In this document: piece after piece, positions 55,949-64,000 of the stretch
Layout: each line of letters opens with the position of its first letter
Position numbering within the stretch: the first letter of the stretch is position 1
Assembly (NCBI GenBank): GCA_028753945.1
Contig: JAPNXP010000001.1
Location: 7,058,501 to 7,122,500, forward strand
DNA: 64,000 bases
Source of the DNA: Hexactinellida sp. DTS-2022
Lineage: Eukaryota > Porifera > Hexactinellida
Reading direction: 5' to 3'
The notes under the pieces: model-generated
What the model was told of the DNA's origin: nothing
What the model saw: the letters and a program-made list of their open reading frames with translations, nothing else
Database searches by the model: none
Position numbers and translations under genes: made by a program

Positions 55949-56884
55949 ATGGCAGCTTCAAACGTACCAGTGGAAAAGTTTGATGATGGAGACATTGAAA
56001 ATTTTCTGGAGCATTTTAAAATATGCTCACTTGCGAATGAGTGGAATGCGGGCAAGCAGTCATTGATGATAGCTACTTGTTTGAGGGGCGAAGCCTTAGA
56101 AGTGTTTAAAACTCTGGATATGGAGAGCAGATTGAATTTTGATACAGTTAGAGACAAATTATTGAGCGCTTTCAAGCCAGAGGATACGAAATTTACTTCA
56201 TTGAGTAAATTCCAAAGTAGATCTCTTCACCCAAGTGAAACACCGCAGAAGTATTTATACGAACTTAAGGGTCTTTTGAGGAAGGCATTTCCGGAAATGT
56301 CTATGGAAGCAAAGGAACAGCTGTTATTCGAACAGTATATCCGTGGGTTACCCAGACAGATTTATGAGAACATTAGGCTTTCCCCGGATATCACTACTTC
56401 GGAAGGAGCAATGAAGCGAGCACAAATACTAATTCGTTTACAAAATGAATCTTCTGGAAAAGTCGAAGGAGAAATCAATTCAGTAAAGGCACCCGAGGAA
56501 ATTCACGTGAAAGGGAATTTGATGGATGATAAAGTTGACAGGAAGCTGGTGAATGAGGCAGTTAAACAAATAACTGAGCGGTTTAGTATACTAGCATGTA
56601 ATGAGAGCGAAAATAGCATATGTGCTGTTGATGGACGCCGTAACCAATGGAGAAATGAACTAAAAGGGAAGGTGGTTGGATACGAACGCTCTGGTCCAAG
56701 AGGCTATGAAAGGGAGAAGAGAGAAAGGGCGATTAGATGTTATATGTGTCGAGGAGAAGGACACATAGCAAGGGAGTGCGCCAATAATAGAACAGAGCAA
56801 CAGATCAGATGTTATAATTGTAAGCGAATAGGGCATATGGCGAGAAATTGCCCGAAGCCTCCAACGGGGAATCCTTTAAACTAG
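55949..56884 (+). CDS. gypsy-2 Gag
   Basis: 311 aa from the first ATG after the primer-binding site. The retrotransposon Gag capsid-like core lies at about 10-180 (FLEHFKICSLANEW, KFQSRSLHPSETPQKYLYEL). Two CCHC zinc knuckles are at about 262-301 (CYMCRGEGHIAREC and CYNCKRIGHMARNC), which bind the RNA genome. It terminates at TAG 56882-56884 immediately after the slippery heptamer. The stop and the pol overlap (56848-56884) show that Pol is made by a -1 frameshift. Confidence 0.95.
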   Translation: MAASNVPVEKFDDGDIENFLEHFKICSLANEWNAGKQSLMIATCLRGEALEVFKTLDMESRLNFDTVRDKLLSAFKPEDTKFTSLSKFQSRSLHPSETPQKYLYELKGLLRKAFPEMSMEAKEQLLFEQYIRGLPRQIYENIRLSPDITTSEGAMKRAQILIRLQNESSGKVEGEINSVKAPEEIHVKGNLMDDKVDRKLVNEAVKQITERFSILACNESENSICAVDGRRNQWRNELKGKVVGYERSGPRGYEREKRERAIRCYMCRGEGHIARECANNRTEQQIRCYNCKRIGHMARNCPKPPTGNPLN

Positions 56885-56919
56885 ATGGGGTTCGTTGGGC
56901 GAGTCGAGACGGAACCCCA
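56875..56919 (+). promoter_or_regulatory. -1 ribosomal frameshift signal
   Basis: Heptamer TTTAAAC at 56875-56881 is in register with the gag codons (T TTA AAC), right before the TAG. Four bases later TGGGGTTC (56886-56893) can pair perfectly with GAACCCCA (56912-56919), an 8-bp stem with an 18-nt loop. Slippery heptamer plus a downstream stem is the standard layout of -1 frameshifting. Confidence 0.85.
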
Positions 56920-57519
56920 GAAATTCAACAGACTCAATGTTATGCAAATTATTCGAATATAGTTGTCGATTCAGCGGTATCATCAATACCATTCCATGAA
57001 GATCATATTGCTTTATGCAAGTCAGTAGAAACTCCAAAGATATACTTGAAAGTGGGAGGAGTCAAGTGTAGTGCATTACTTGACAGTGGAGCCAGTGCTA
57101 GCCTAATCTCCAACCATATCTTCAATAAATGTTCTAACAATCTTTCAAGTAAGGTGAATTCCAGGGAGTTAATCACAGCAACGGGAAATCAGATGAATCT
57201 ATTAGGTGAAGCTCGTTTAGAGATATCTATTGGTAACATTAATTGCCTGCAAGAATTCCTCGTAACTTCGCCATTGGTAGAAGATTGCATTTTGGGAGTG
57301 GATTTTTTGGTGAAACATCGAGTTGATTTAGATTTTGACTGTGGAGTCGTTAGGGGACCACAGTTAGGAATGGTCATGATGTGCGAGAAGAGGGATAGAA
57401 AATGTTCTACAGCTCAAAATGTAGAGTATACTCCTTACAAGTCTTGTTCCGTGCACATTGGATTGTGTGATTCACCAGACTCGTTTGACTTGGACGAGAA
57501 TGATGATTGGGAGTGCCGA

Positions 57520-57575
57520 GGAACTGATAAGAACAGATCTCGATACGAATATCGAGATCTGTTCTTATCAGTTCC
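57520..57575. repeat. Perfect 26-bp inverted repeat in pol
   Basis: Arms 57520-57545 and 57550-57575 are exact reverse complements around the 4-nt spacer CGAA (GGAACTGATAAGAACAG start). It lies in the protease to RT linker and stays in frame. Confidence 0.95.
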
Positions 57576-60500
57576 TGGCGTTGCAAAGGTAGAGGAATAT
57601 CAGATCAGAACTGGTGATGCTGGGGCAATAAGAACGCCTCCTAGAATGGTTCCACAGGCGTACCAGCAAGAAGTCCATTTGCAGATCGAAGAAATGCTTC
57701 GAAGGAACATCATCAGAGTCTCGAGCAGTTCATGGATTTCTCCTCCAGTAATGGTTAACAAGAAGGATGGTACCATACGCTTCTGTATCGACTATCGGGC
57801 TCTTAATAGGGTTACACAAAAGGATGCTTATCCTCTTCCACTTCCAGATCAAGTTCAGGACAAATTATTTGGTATGAAGTATTTCACGAAACTGGATCTT
57901 AACTCCGGTTATTGGCAAATACCAGTACGTGAATGTGATAAAGAAAAAACCGCTTTTCTCCTGGTCCGGGAATGGGGCTTTTCGAGTTCAACGTGTTGCC
58001 CTTTGGATTAACAGGCGGACCAAGCGCGTTCCAACGTACAATGGATAAGGTGTTGCGTGGGTTGGAGAAATTCAAAGATAACTTCATCGATGATATTCTT
58101 GTTTATTCGCCGGATAAGGAATCACACAAAAGAGCATTAAGGATGATATTCGATAGGCTTAGACAGTCTAATCTGAGGTTAAGGGGTAAAAAGTGCGAGA
58201 TTGGAAGAAGTAAAGTGACCTATTTAGGACACACGTTTTCCGCCACGGGAATGGAGCCTGAGGTTTCCAAAATAGATTCAATAGTCAATTGGTCTCGACC
58301 AGGTTCGCAAAAAGAAGTGAAACAGTTCTTGGGTTTAGCGAGTTATTATAGGAGATATATTCAAGACTTTTCCACCATTGCTAATCCTCTGAATCATTTA
58401 CTATGCAAGAATGTCCCCTTTGTGTGGGAAAAGAGAGAAGAAACAGCTTTTATTAAGCTTAAGGAATCGCTTTCGTCCTCGCCGGTGCTGCAATGTCCAG
58501 ATTTTAACAAAAAGTTTCAGTTGTACACAGATGCCAGTGGGACAGGCTTGGGTGCAGTTCTCGAACAAGAAGGTCATGTAATTGCATACTTCAGTAGAAC
58601 TTTACGAATTGCTGAACGCAATTACAGCACGATAGAACAAGAATGCCTTGCTATTATTGAATCTCTAAAACGTTTCAGACATTACTTGATTGGGAGAAAA
58701 TTCGAGATATTCACGGACCACAAACCATTGGAGTGGTTGCAGACCCAAAAAGCTGTGGGTAGATTATGGCGATGGGCAGTGCTGATCCAGGAGTATGATT
58801 TCGACATAAAGTATAGGAATGGTAAAGAAAATCACAATGCAGATGCGTTATCTCGGTTGAATTGTGATAATGGAGTAGAAAGTTGTGCTATGACGAGCTC
58901 CCTTCTGGAATTGGATTTTAAGCAGATTAGAAAACATCAAGTGAACGACAGGATAATCAGTAAAGTCATCGCGGAAATGGAAGTCGTTCCCAGAGATAAA
59001 CAGTTCTTGGGACAATTGTGGAATATGTCAGAGTTTAAAAGGTTTAAACAAATTCAATCTCAGCTGTTTCTAGTAAATGGAGTTTTAGTACGGAACTTTA
59101 AGGTACAGCCATTTTCGAATCTTCATAGTGTTGTGGTTATTCCTGAGCAGATGAAAGCAGAATTCCTGGAACGTGCCCACGATAAAGGTGGACACCAAGG
59201 TGTAGAAAAGACATTGGATAGATTGAAAATGATGGCATATTGGGTTGGAATGCAACTGGCAGTAACAGAATATGTTAATTCTTGCGATAGGTGTCAGAAA
59301 GCGAAGCTTCCCCTTCCAACGAGGGCGCCTCTGTTGAACACTCCACTAGGAAGACCGTTGCAAATGTTACAAGTCGATGTTTTAGAAGTTCCTATCAGTT
59401 CGGAAGGAAATAGGTACTTACTGGTTATAGAAGACTCATTTTCAAAGTGGTTAGAGGCATATCCGATGAAAGATCAGAAAGCTGAAACTATTACAAAATT
59501 GTTAACTGAAACATTCTCGAGATTAGGTATTCCAGAATTCCTGCATTCTGATCAGGGCACCAATTTTGAATCAACTTTGTTGAAAGAAACATGCAGAGGG
59601 TGGGGAATATCTAAAACACATACTTCAGCTTATCATCCTCAGGGAAACTCCCTGGTGGAGAGAAGCAATAGAACCCTTTTACAAATGCTCAGGTGTTATG
59701 TTGACGAAACTTGGGAGTGGGAAAGATATCTCCCCTTAGTGCTGTATGCTTATCGTACTACAACACATACGAGTACAAAGGTTACTCCATTCCAACTTAT
59801 GTATGGACGCGATTCTTGCATAACAAGTGATTTAGAAGTGGGCACGTCTCATGATCCAACTTCCTATGAAATTTTTTTACGTGAAAAATTAGCCAAGTTA
59901 AGAGATTTTGTTGAGGGTCATGCCGCAAGAGAGCAATGCCGACAAAAGGAATATTACGACAGAGGAGCGCATTTTTCAATTCTATCGAAATTCCATATGG
60001 GCGATAGTGTTCTGCTATCCATCCCACAGAGAGGAGTAGACCGGAAATTACGGGATAGGTGGGAAGGGGGATGGACGATTAGCAAGGTTGAAGGACCTGT
60101 CGACCTCCAAATACGACATTTAGATGGGAGGACTAAAGTAACTCATATAAACAGATTACAACATCATGTTCAGCGAAACGATCAAGAGCGATTTAGTTCA
60201 TCAGCTGAATTTGAAGACCACTATCCGGTTAATAATAATATTATTGATAATAATAATAATTCGGAAGAATCTCAACGTAAGAGACAGGAGAGCAACTTAA
60301 GTCCGCAATTCAGAAAAGAAAATACGAGGAGACTATCCTTACTCTCCGAAACTCCTCACAACAGATCTTTAAAGGAGTTGTTGTCGAGCAGCATTAGTAT
60401 GGATTCACCACTAGAAGACAACGTAGATCTGAACGATACATCTATACAGGGCGGGGAACATATTAGTTTGGAGGACGCCGCTCTTAGCCCTCAAAATTAT

Positions 60501-60591
60501 AGCAGACCACAACGTGTACGGAAACCTCCAAAGTATTTGGAAGATTACGTATATGACTGATCGAGAGAAACTCGAGGTCGAGTTTTACGAT

Positions 60592-60602
60592 GAGGGGAGG
60601 AA
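60592..60602 (+). promoter_or_regulatory. gypsy-2 polypurine tract
   Basis: GAGGGGAGGAA directly before the 3' LTR, the expected site and composition for plus-strand priming. Confidence 0.75.
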
Positions 60603-60795
60603 TATAGTATGTAACAGTATTTAATCAATGAGTTAATTAATCGAGCGCGTACAAAGAAAGTAAATTAATAGAAACGAGATTGTAGGCTATCTACTATACT
60701 AATACTATATATAGACATTGTTAGATAGTTAAAGGACTTTTTGATTTCAGATTAAACTTGTATTATTATACTGTTTTATTTACGGAAGTACTATA
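60603..60795 (+). repeat. gypsy-2 3' LTR
   Basis: 193 bp, identical to the 5' LTR. Confidence 0.95.
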
Positions 60796-60864
60796 CGTAG
60801 AAGAAAGGCAGTGTACCATTTATAGTGAGAAATCATTGAATTATAAACAAAGGATATAATAAAT

Positions 60865-61287
60865 TCTGATCAATAGTTATTAGACAACATATTCTACATT
60901 GTGGATATTGGATAGGTATTCAAATCATCATTGTAAGCCGATTTTAGAAAAATTTATGTTAATAATATTTTTTCAAAAATGAATATTTTGTTTTGAAATT
61001 TGCATGACAGGTTGTCATAGGTGAGATAGACATGTGATTAAAAGGAAAATTTGATTTGATGGATAATTTTTGAGTTATTATGGAAAAACCGAGGTCTAAA
61101 TTTGAGCGAAAATTGCTGAGTCATCTTAAGGAATTTTGACATTTTGGGATTATATATGGGTTGTCACAACTTTCATCTTCCCGCTGATGTGAAAATTTTT
61201 CACGTACAGCGTAAACTTTTTGAGTTATTAGCATAAACGTGAGGTCTGCGAATCCGCCGATGAATCCGCCGCTAAGATAACACTCGT
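60865..61287. repeat. Right terminal inverted repeat of the OTU-MULE (single subrepeat)
   Basis: Reverse complement of the left end, with one 335-bp subrepeat instead of three (CCGAGGTCTAAATTTGAGCG, GGAATTTTGACATTTTGGG). The inner edge near 60865 pairs with about 50700. The open frame 61121-61333 mirrors 49526-49777 and is not a gene. Confidence 0.9.
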
Positions 61288-61296
61288 CAATTACCA

Positions 61297-61930
61297 CAAA
61301 TATACACTTACACAATGAAGTAAAGATTGACACTTACTACAGAAATAATCTCCCGGGAATTGTCGCTAGTATCCCTCTCCTATTATGTTCTCATGAATAA
61401 ATTTGGATTGAAGGGAAAGTTACAAAACCTTGAAATACTTAGTACACGTGATCGCCTTCGAAAGCATTGCGAATTTGCTGGTATCGCGAGACCCATAAAC
61501 GCTGTAGGAGGAAAATTGTCGCACAAACAATATTAGCGGATTCCTCAAGGAAGCGTCGCGACAAGGCGATATACTCTTCAGGGAAATCCGAATTACATAC
61601 AAGCGGGACGAATCTGATACTATGTGCGGCAAATGTCACTTGAGAGAATCTCCGAATCGTAGCACAGAAGTACCAGCAGTGGGATTGTTACCATCTCTGC
61701 GAGGAATGGTACCACTGGAGTTGCGACGGCATAAAGAACATTCATTGAATGAAAGGACAACAAAAGGCTAAGAGCGGTGCTGGAAATCAACGATTTTTGA
61801 CCAACTCTCTTCTACTTGGGCGCGGTGTGCCAAATCATGTTATACAAACTCTCGTTAGAGTTCTGCGTCTTGCCAAGCGTGATGGTCTCGCAAAAAAAGA
61901 GAGAAGAGAAGACTGAAAATACGGTATTAA
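61297..61930 (+). pseudogene. Coding remnant with a broken PHD finger
   Basis: This non-repetitive stretch has higher GC than its surroundings. At 61625-61636 CGKC reads in one frame; about 20 codons on, in another frame, WDCYHLCEEWYHWSCDGI (about 61689-61740) has the spacing of the second half of a PHD zinc finger (C..C, H, C after a Trp). A frameshift between them breaks the domain. Upstream, 61327-61536 (LKGKLQNLEILSTRDRLRKH) may belong to the same lost gene. PHD fingers bind histone tails and occur in chromatin proteins and in some transposons; which of these this was cannot be told. Confidence 0.35.
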
Positions 61931-62834
61931 TGACAACTCGCGCTCTTATGTTTGGATAAAGAACTGTAATATCTTTGAGATGCTGTGATACCAACTTCTG
62001 AAAGTAGCACCAGGATGAGGAGTTTATCTTAGTGCCGGCCATACATCGGTTGAGGAGCCAAGGTGCTTGCAGTTTTATTCGATTTAGGTGCCGGGTTGGC
62101 ACTTTTTGGGTGCCGAGTTGGCACTTAAATTAGGTGCCATGTTGGCATTTAAATATGATCAATATCTCTAATTACTTGGTAAAGAATACACGATTATAAT
62201 AATAATTTAGAAATGAAAATTTCACATGACACGTCAACGTCTTGGACTCTCTTTCCATTTGTAATATACTTTGTCAATTAACGAACGAACCTTTTTCGAA
62301 TATTCGTTCGTTTGGATGCTAAGCATTAGATCAATTTCATGAGACAAATAAATTGGAAAATAGGTTTTTGATGATGCTACAATGGTATAATAAGGCCACT
62401 GTTAAAATGTTAATGACAATATTGTTTCAGCTCCACACGAAGTCTATCTGAGGATGCGGGCGGGCGGGCGGCATCTCATTATCATTATCTCATTATTTGA
62501 TGACGACATAGTTAATAATTATCTGAGCAAATATTCTAATTTGCGAGTGCTATTGATAAAATATGCAATCGTTGGATAATAATGCTTGTTAAGTTGTTAT
62601 AGATTCTGATTTTGTTACTAGCTAATTATGGCTATTTTAGGTGTGTCCTACCATAAAATTGGCAACGAAATGTAGGTATAATAATGGAAATAATGACAAT
62701 ATTCGTGCGGGACGCGGGCGGTGGAGCTGAAACAAGATTCCAACAAATAGTGGCCTAATAGTTACAAAGTGTATACAAGTTAACTAATAATCAACTAGTT
62801 TAGGTAGGAATGTATATTTTCGATATCTCTAAGC
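61931..62834. repeat. Low-copy repeats, no gene
   Basis: 62060-62150 holds three GGTGCC(G)GGTTGGCACTT units related to 49525-49550. A candidate MITE spans about 62391-62761 (AGGCCACTGTT ... ATAGTGGCCT), with inner TTTCAGCTCCAC / GTGGAGCTGAAA. GCGGGCGGGCGG lies at 62457 and GCGGGACGCGGGCGG near 62706. A block of CGAACGAATATTCG-type sequence lies near 62285. Confidence 0.45.
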
Positions 62835-62966
62835 CAGGGGTTCTTAAACTGGGGGGCCCCCCCCCTAGGGGGGCGTAAAGGTATTGTAGTGGGGGCGTGA
62901 TACCCTTAGAAAATGCAAACTCGTCAACCAAGGGAGGCATGGGGTGAAAAAGTTTAAGAACTCCTG
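62835..62966. mobile_element. hAT-type MITE, perfect 8-bp TSD
   Basis: 132 bp, CAGGGGTTCTTAAACTGGGG to AAAGTTTAAGAACTCCTG, flanked by CTCTAAGC at 62827-62834 and 62967-62974. Confidence 0.9.
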
Positions 62967-62974
62967 CTCTAAGC

Positions 62975-63488
62975 TATACAAAAGTTATGTTTATGTCCAA
63001 AGTAGTCAACGAATATCCGTTTCAATCTAATATTCGTCCAAACGAACGAATATTCGTTCAATCATTTCGAACGAATATTCAAATATTCGGTATATTCGTT
63101 TCAGCCCTACTAAATAGTCAAATTTAACAATGTGAAATTTTAGTGATTACGTCATCATCCGATAATTAGTAAGCATATTGGCAATCTGGTGTGACCAACG
63201 TGTCCGCATCATTAATGTACATGTTCTATTAAATTTTCAGATTTCTATCTCTTAAAGGGCGCGAATTATGTGCGATTAAGTGAATTTCAGGGTTTTCGAA
63301 ATGTGACAATAGCGTCATAACTTGTCGAGGTGTGAGAAATTTTTAGTGGAAACCTCAACTCGGTGGCGGGTGCCAAAAGTTACCCTATATGCCAAAAATC
63401 ACATTTGGAAACCGTCCAGTTTCTTCGATCAACTCGGAACATACAAATAAATATATATATATATATACATAGGTTTGTGGTTTAATAG
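62975..63488. other. AT-rich spacer with CGAATATTCG fragment
   Basis: 63005-63108 holds CGAACGAATATTCG repeats ending GTTTCAGCCCTAC, a terminal fragment also seen near 22925. The rest (63110-63488) shows nothing recognisable beyond a short (TA)n run at 63451. Confidence 0.45.
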
Positions 63489-64000
63489 GGGGCTGACTGA
63501 ATAGTGGAATCTAGTGGAATCTAGTGGAACCTAGTGGAATCTAGTGGAATCTAGGGTGACTGAATGGTGGAATCTAGTGGAATCTAGTGGAATTACTAAA
63601 TTTTAGTGGAATTGACTGAACGGTAGATTCGAGTGGATTTTCTAAAAACCGACTGATCAGTGGAATCGAGTGGAATCTTTGACTGAATAGTGGAATCGAG
63701 TGGAATTTGACTGAATAGTGGAATCGAGTGGAATTTGATTAAATTGTTAAACACTACGTATATGCTATAAGCTACGTGTGTATCATATTACGTTAATTTT
63801 CGCCCATGTAAAATTGTTTGCAACGATTGAACTAGTGTTGTGCATGAAGTGACACAATAGGATTTATTAGTTAGGCTTTGTTCCATGTTATTTAGACACA
63901 TCTTATTAACATTATTTATCAACAATTCCTTATCAAATCCAGTTGGTATTCATTGGGCAGTTCAATAGAGATGATTAGTAAGAATACTAATATAGTATCA
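63489..64000. mobile_element. GGGGCTGACTG element, second copy, cut by the window end
   Basis: Matches 42570-43096 in order: the GAATAGTGGAATCTAGTGG array, then TACGTATATGCTATAAGC, then GGTATTCATTGGGCAG. It continues past 43096 without the nested MITE (AATATAGTATCA) and runs off the window. Confidence 0.85.

Larger units (their letters stand above)
56848..60560 (+). pseudogene. gypsy-2 Pol, one frame break in reverse transcriptase
   Basis: The first part (56848-58011, first frame) has the protease LLDSGASASLIS near 57075 and RT blocks RFCIDYRALN and FTKLDLNSGYWQIPV. The second part (57972-60560, third frame) has FNVLPFGL, the catalytic FIDD at 58083, RNase H (YTDASGTGLGAVL, near 58523), the integrase HHCC site 59170-59305, D at 59374, D at 59548, E near 59656, and a C-terminal tail ending at 60560. 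The register changes by one nucleotide around 57964, between KTAF and the FEFNVLPFG block, inside the RT palm. A programmed shift there is not expected, so this reads as an inactivating 1-nt loss or a sequencing error. A perfect 26-bp inverted repeat lies at 57520-57575. Confidence 0.85.
55735..60795 (+). mobile_element. Ty3/gypsy LTR retrotransposon (gypsy-2) nested in the MULE
   Basis: 5061 bp between 4-bp duplications CGTA (55731-55734, 60796-60799). Two identical 193-bp LTRs. It has separate gag and pol frames with a canonical frameshift signal, a primer-binding site and a polypurine tract. Insertion is recent, but pol carries one frame break. Confidence 0.95.
49611..61287. mobile_element. 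Foldback MULE (NOF type) with OTU-domain gene; interrupted by gypsy-2
   Basis: 11,677 bp including the nested gypsy, about 6.6 kb without it. The termini are ACGAGTGTTATCTTAGCGGC and its complement, flanked by a perfect 9-bp duplication CAATTACCA (49602-49610, 61288-61296), the length diagnostic for MULEs. The left inverted terminal region is about 1.1 kb and contains three tandem 335-bp subrepeats; the right has one. Homology continues inward to about 50700 and 60865. It encodes a large minus-strand protein with MULE-type and OTU parts. Long inverted ends built of unequal tandem arrays around a coding core match the layout of Drosophila FB-NOF, which is known biology for that family; relatedness is inferred. 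Confidence 0.85.

Noticed and set aside
62285-63108. A single element bounded by CGAACGAATATTCG blocks
   Set aside because: Only the right-hand block ends like a terminus (GTTTCAGCCCTAC). The left block has no matching end and no target duplication.

Overview
The window is a repeat-dominated piece of an animal nuclear genome that is AT-rich and not from a vertebrate. A P-element-type transposase with a spliced THAP exon, several MULE families, Ty3/gypsy retrotransposons, a TRAF-like protein and a CD225/dispanin-like membrane protein together suggest an early-branching or other invertebrate metazoan such as a sponge or cnidarian. That is inference: no rRNA, tRNA or marker gene allows a firmer call. 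Only two ordinary host-type genes are supported: a 421-aa TRAF-like protein (12027-13292, +) and a short two-pass membrane protein (46515-46880, +).

Layout. 1-7519: partly tandem array of an about 0.8-1.4 kb repeat (here Repeat A), each unit centred on a long imperfect hairpin. 7520-9342: element with inverted ends. 9357-15798: the TRAF-like gene between two inverted copies of a 1.4 kb element and two arrays of a 60-bp palindromic unit. 15940-17920: dispersed repeats and a short unrecognised coding-like stretch. 17993-20411: decayed FLYWCH-MULE with terminal arrays of short repeats. 20440-23774: Repeat A, a minisatellite and MITEs. 23775-27572: decayed MULE whose gene carried a C-terminal RING finger and whose ends are rich in TTTGATCAAA. 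27573-29100: Repeat A. 29101-33925: structurally intact Ty3/gypsy element (minus strand). 34110-38714: decayed P-element-like transposon with THAP exon, intron and 68-bp inverted repeats. 38715-46514: Repeat A, MITEs and a 1.8 kb GGGGCTGACTG element. 46515-46880: CD225-like gene. 46990-49562: Repeat A with nested hAT-type elements. 49611-61287: a large foldback MULE of NOF type coding for an OTU-domain protein, flanked by a perfect 9-bp target duplication and interrupted by a second recent Ty3/gypsy element (55735-60795). 61297-64000: remnants including a broken PHD finger, a hAT MITE and the start of another GGGGCTGACTG element.

The mobile elements can be dissected unusually well because many keep their target duplications: 9 bp for the OTU-MULE, 8 bp for hAT-type MITEs, 5 bp for another MITE group, TA for mariner-type MITEs, 4 bp for both gypsy elements, 7 bp for the P-like element. 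This gives relative ages: elements inside elements (gypsy in MULE; hAT MITE in MULE-RING; hAT in hAT) are younger than their hosts. Both gypsy copies have identical LTRs and are very recent. The strongest candidates for something new are the OTU-MULE with its unequal terminal repeat arrays, the FLYWCH-MULE-RING fusion, and the conserved-bulge hairpin of Repeat A.
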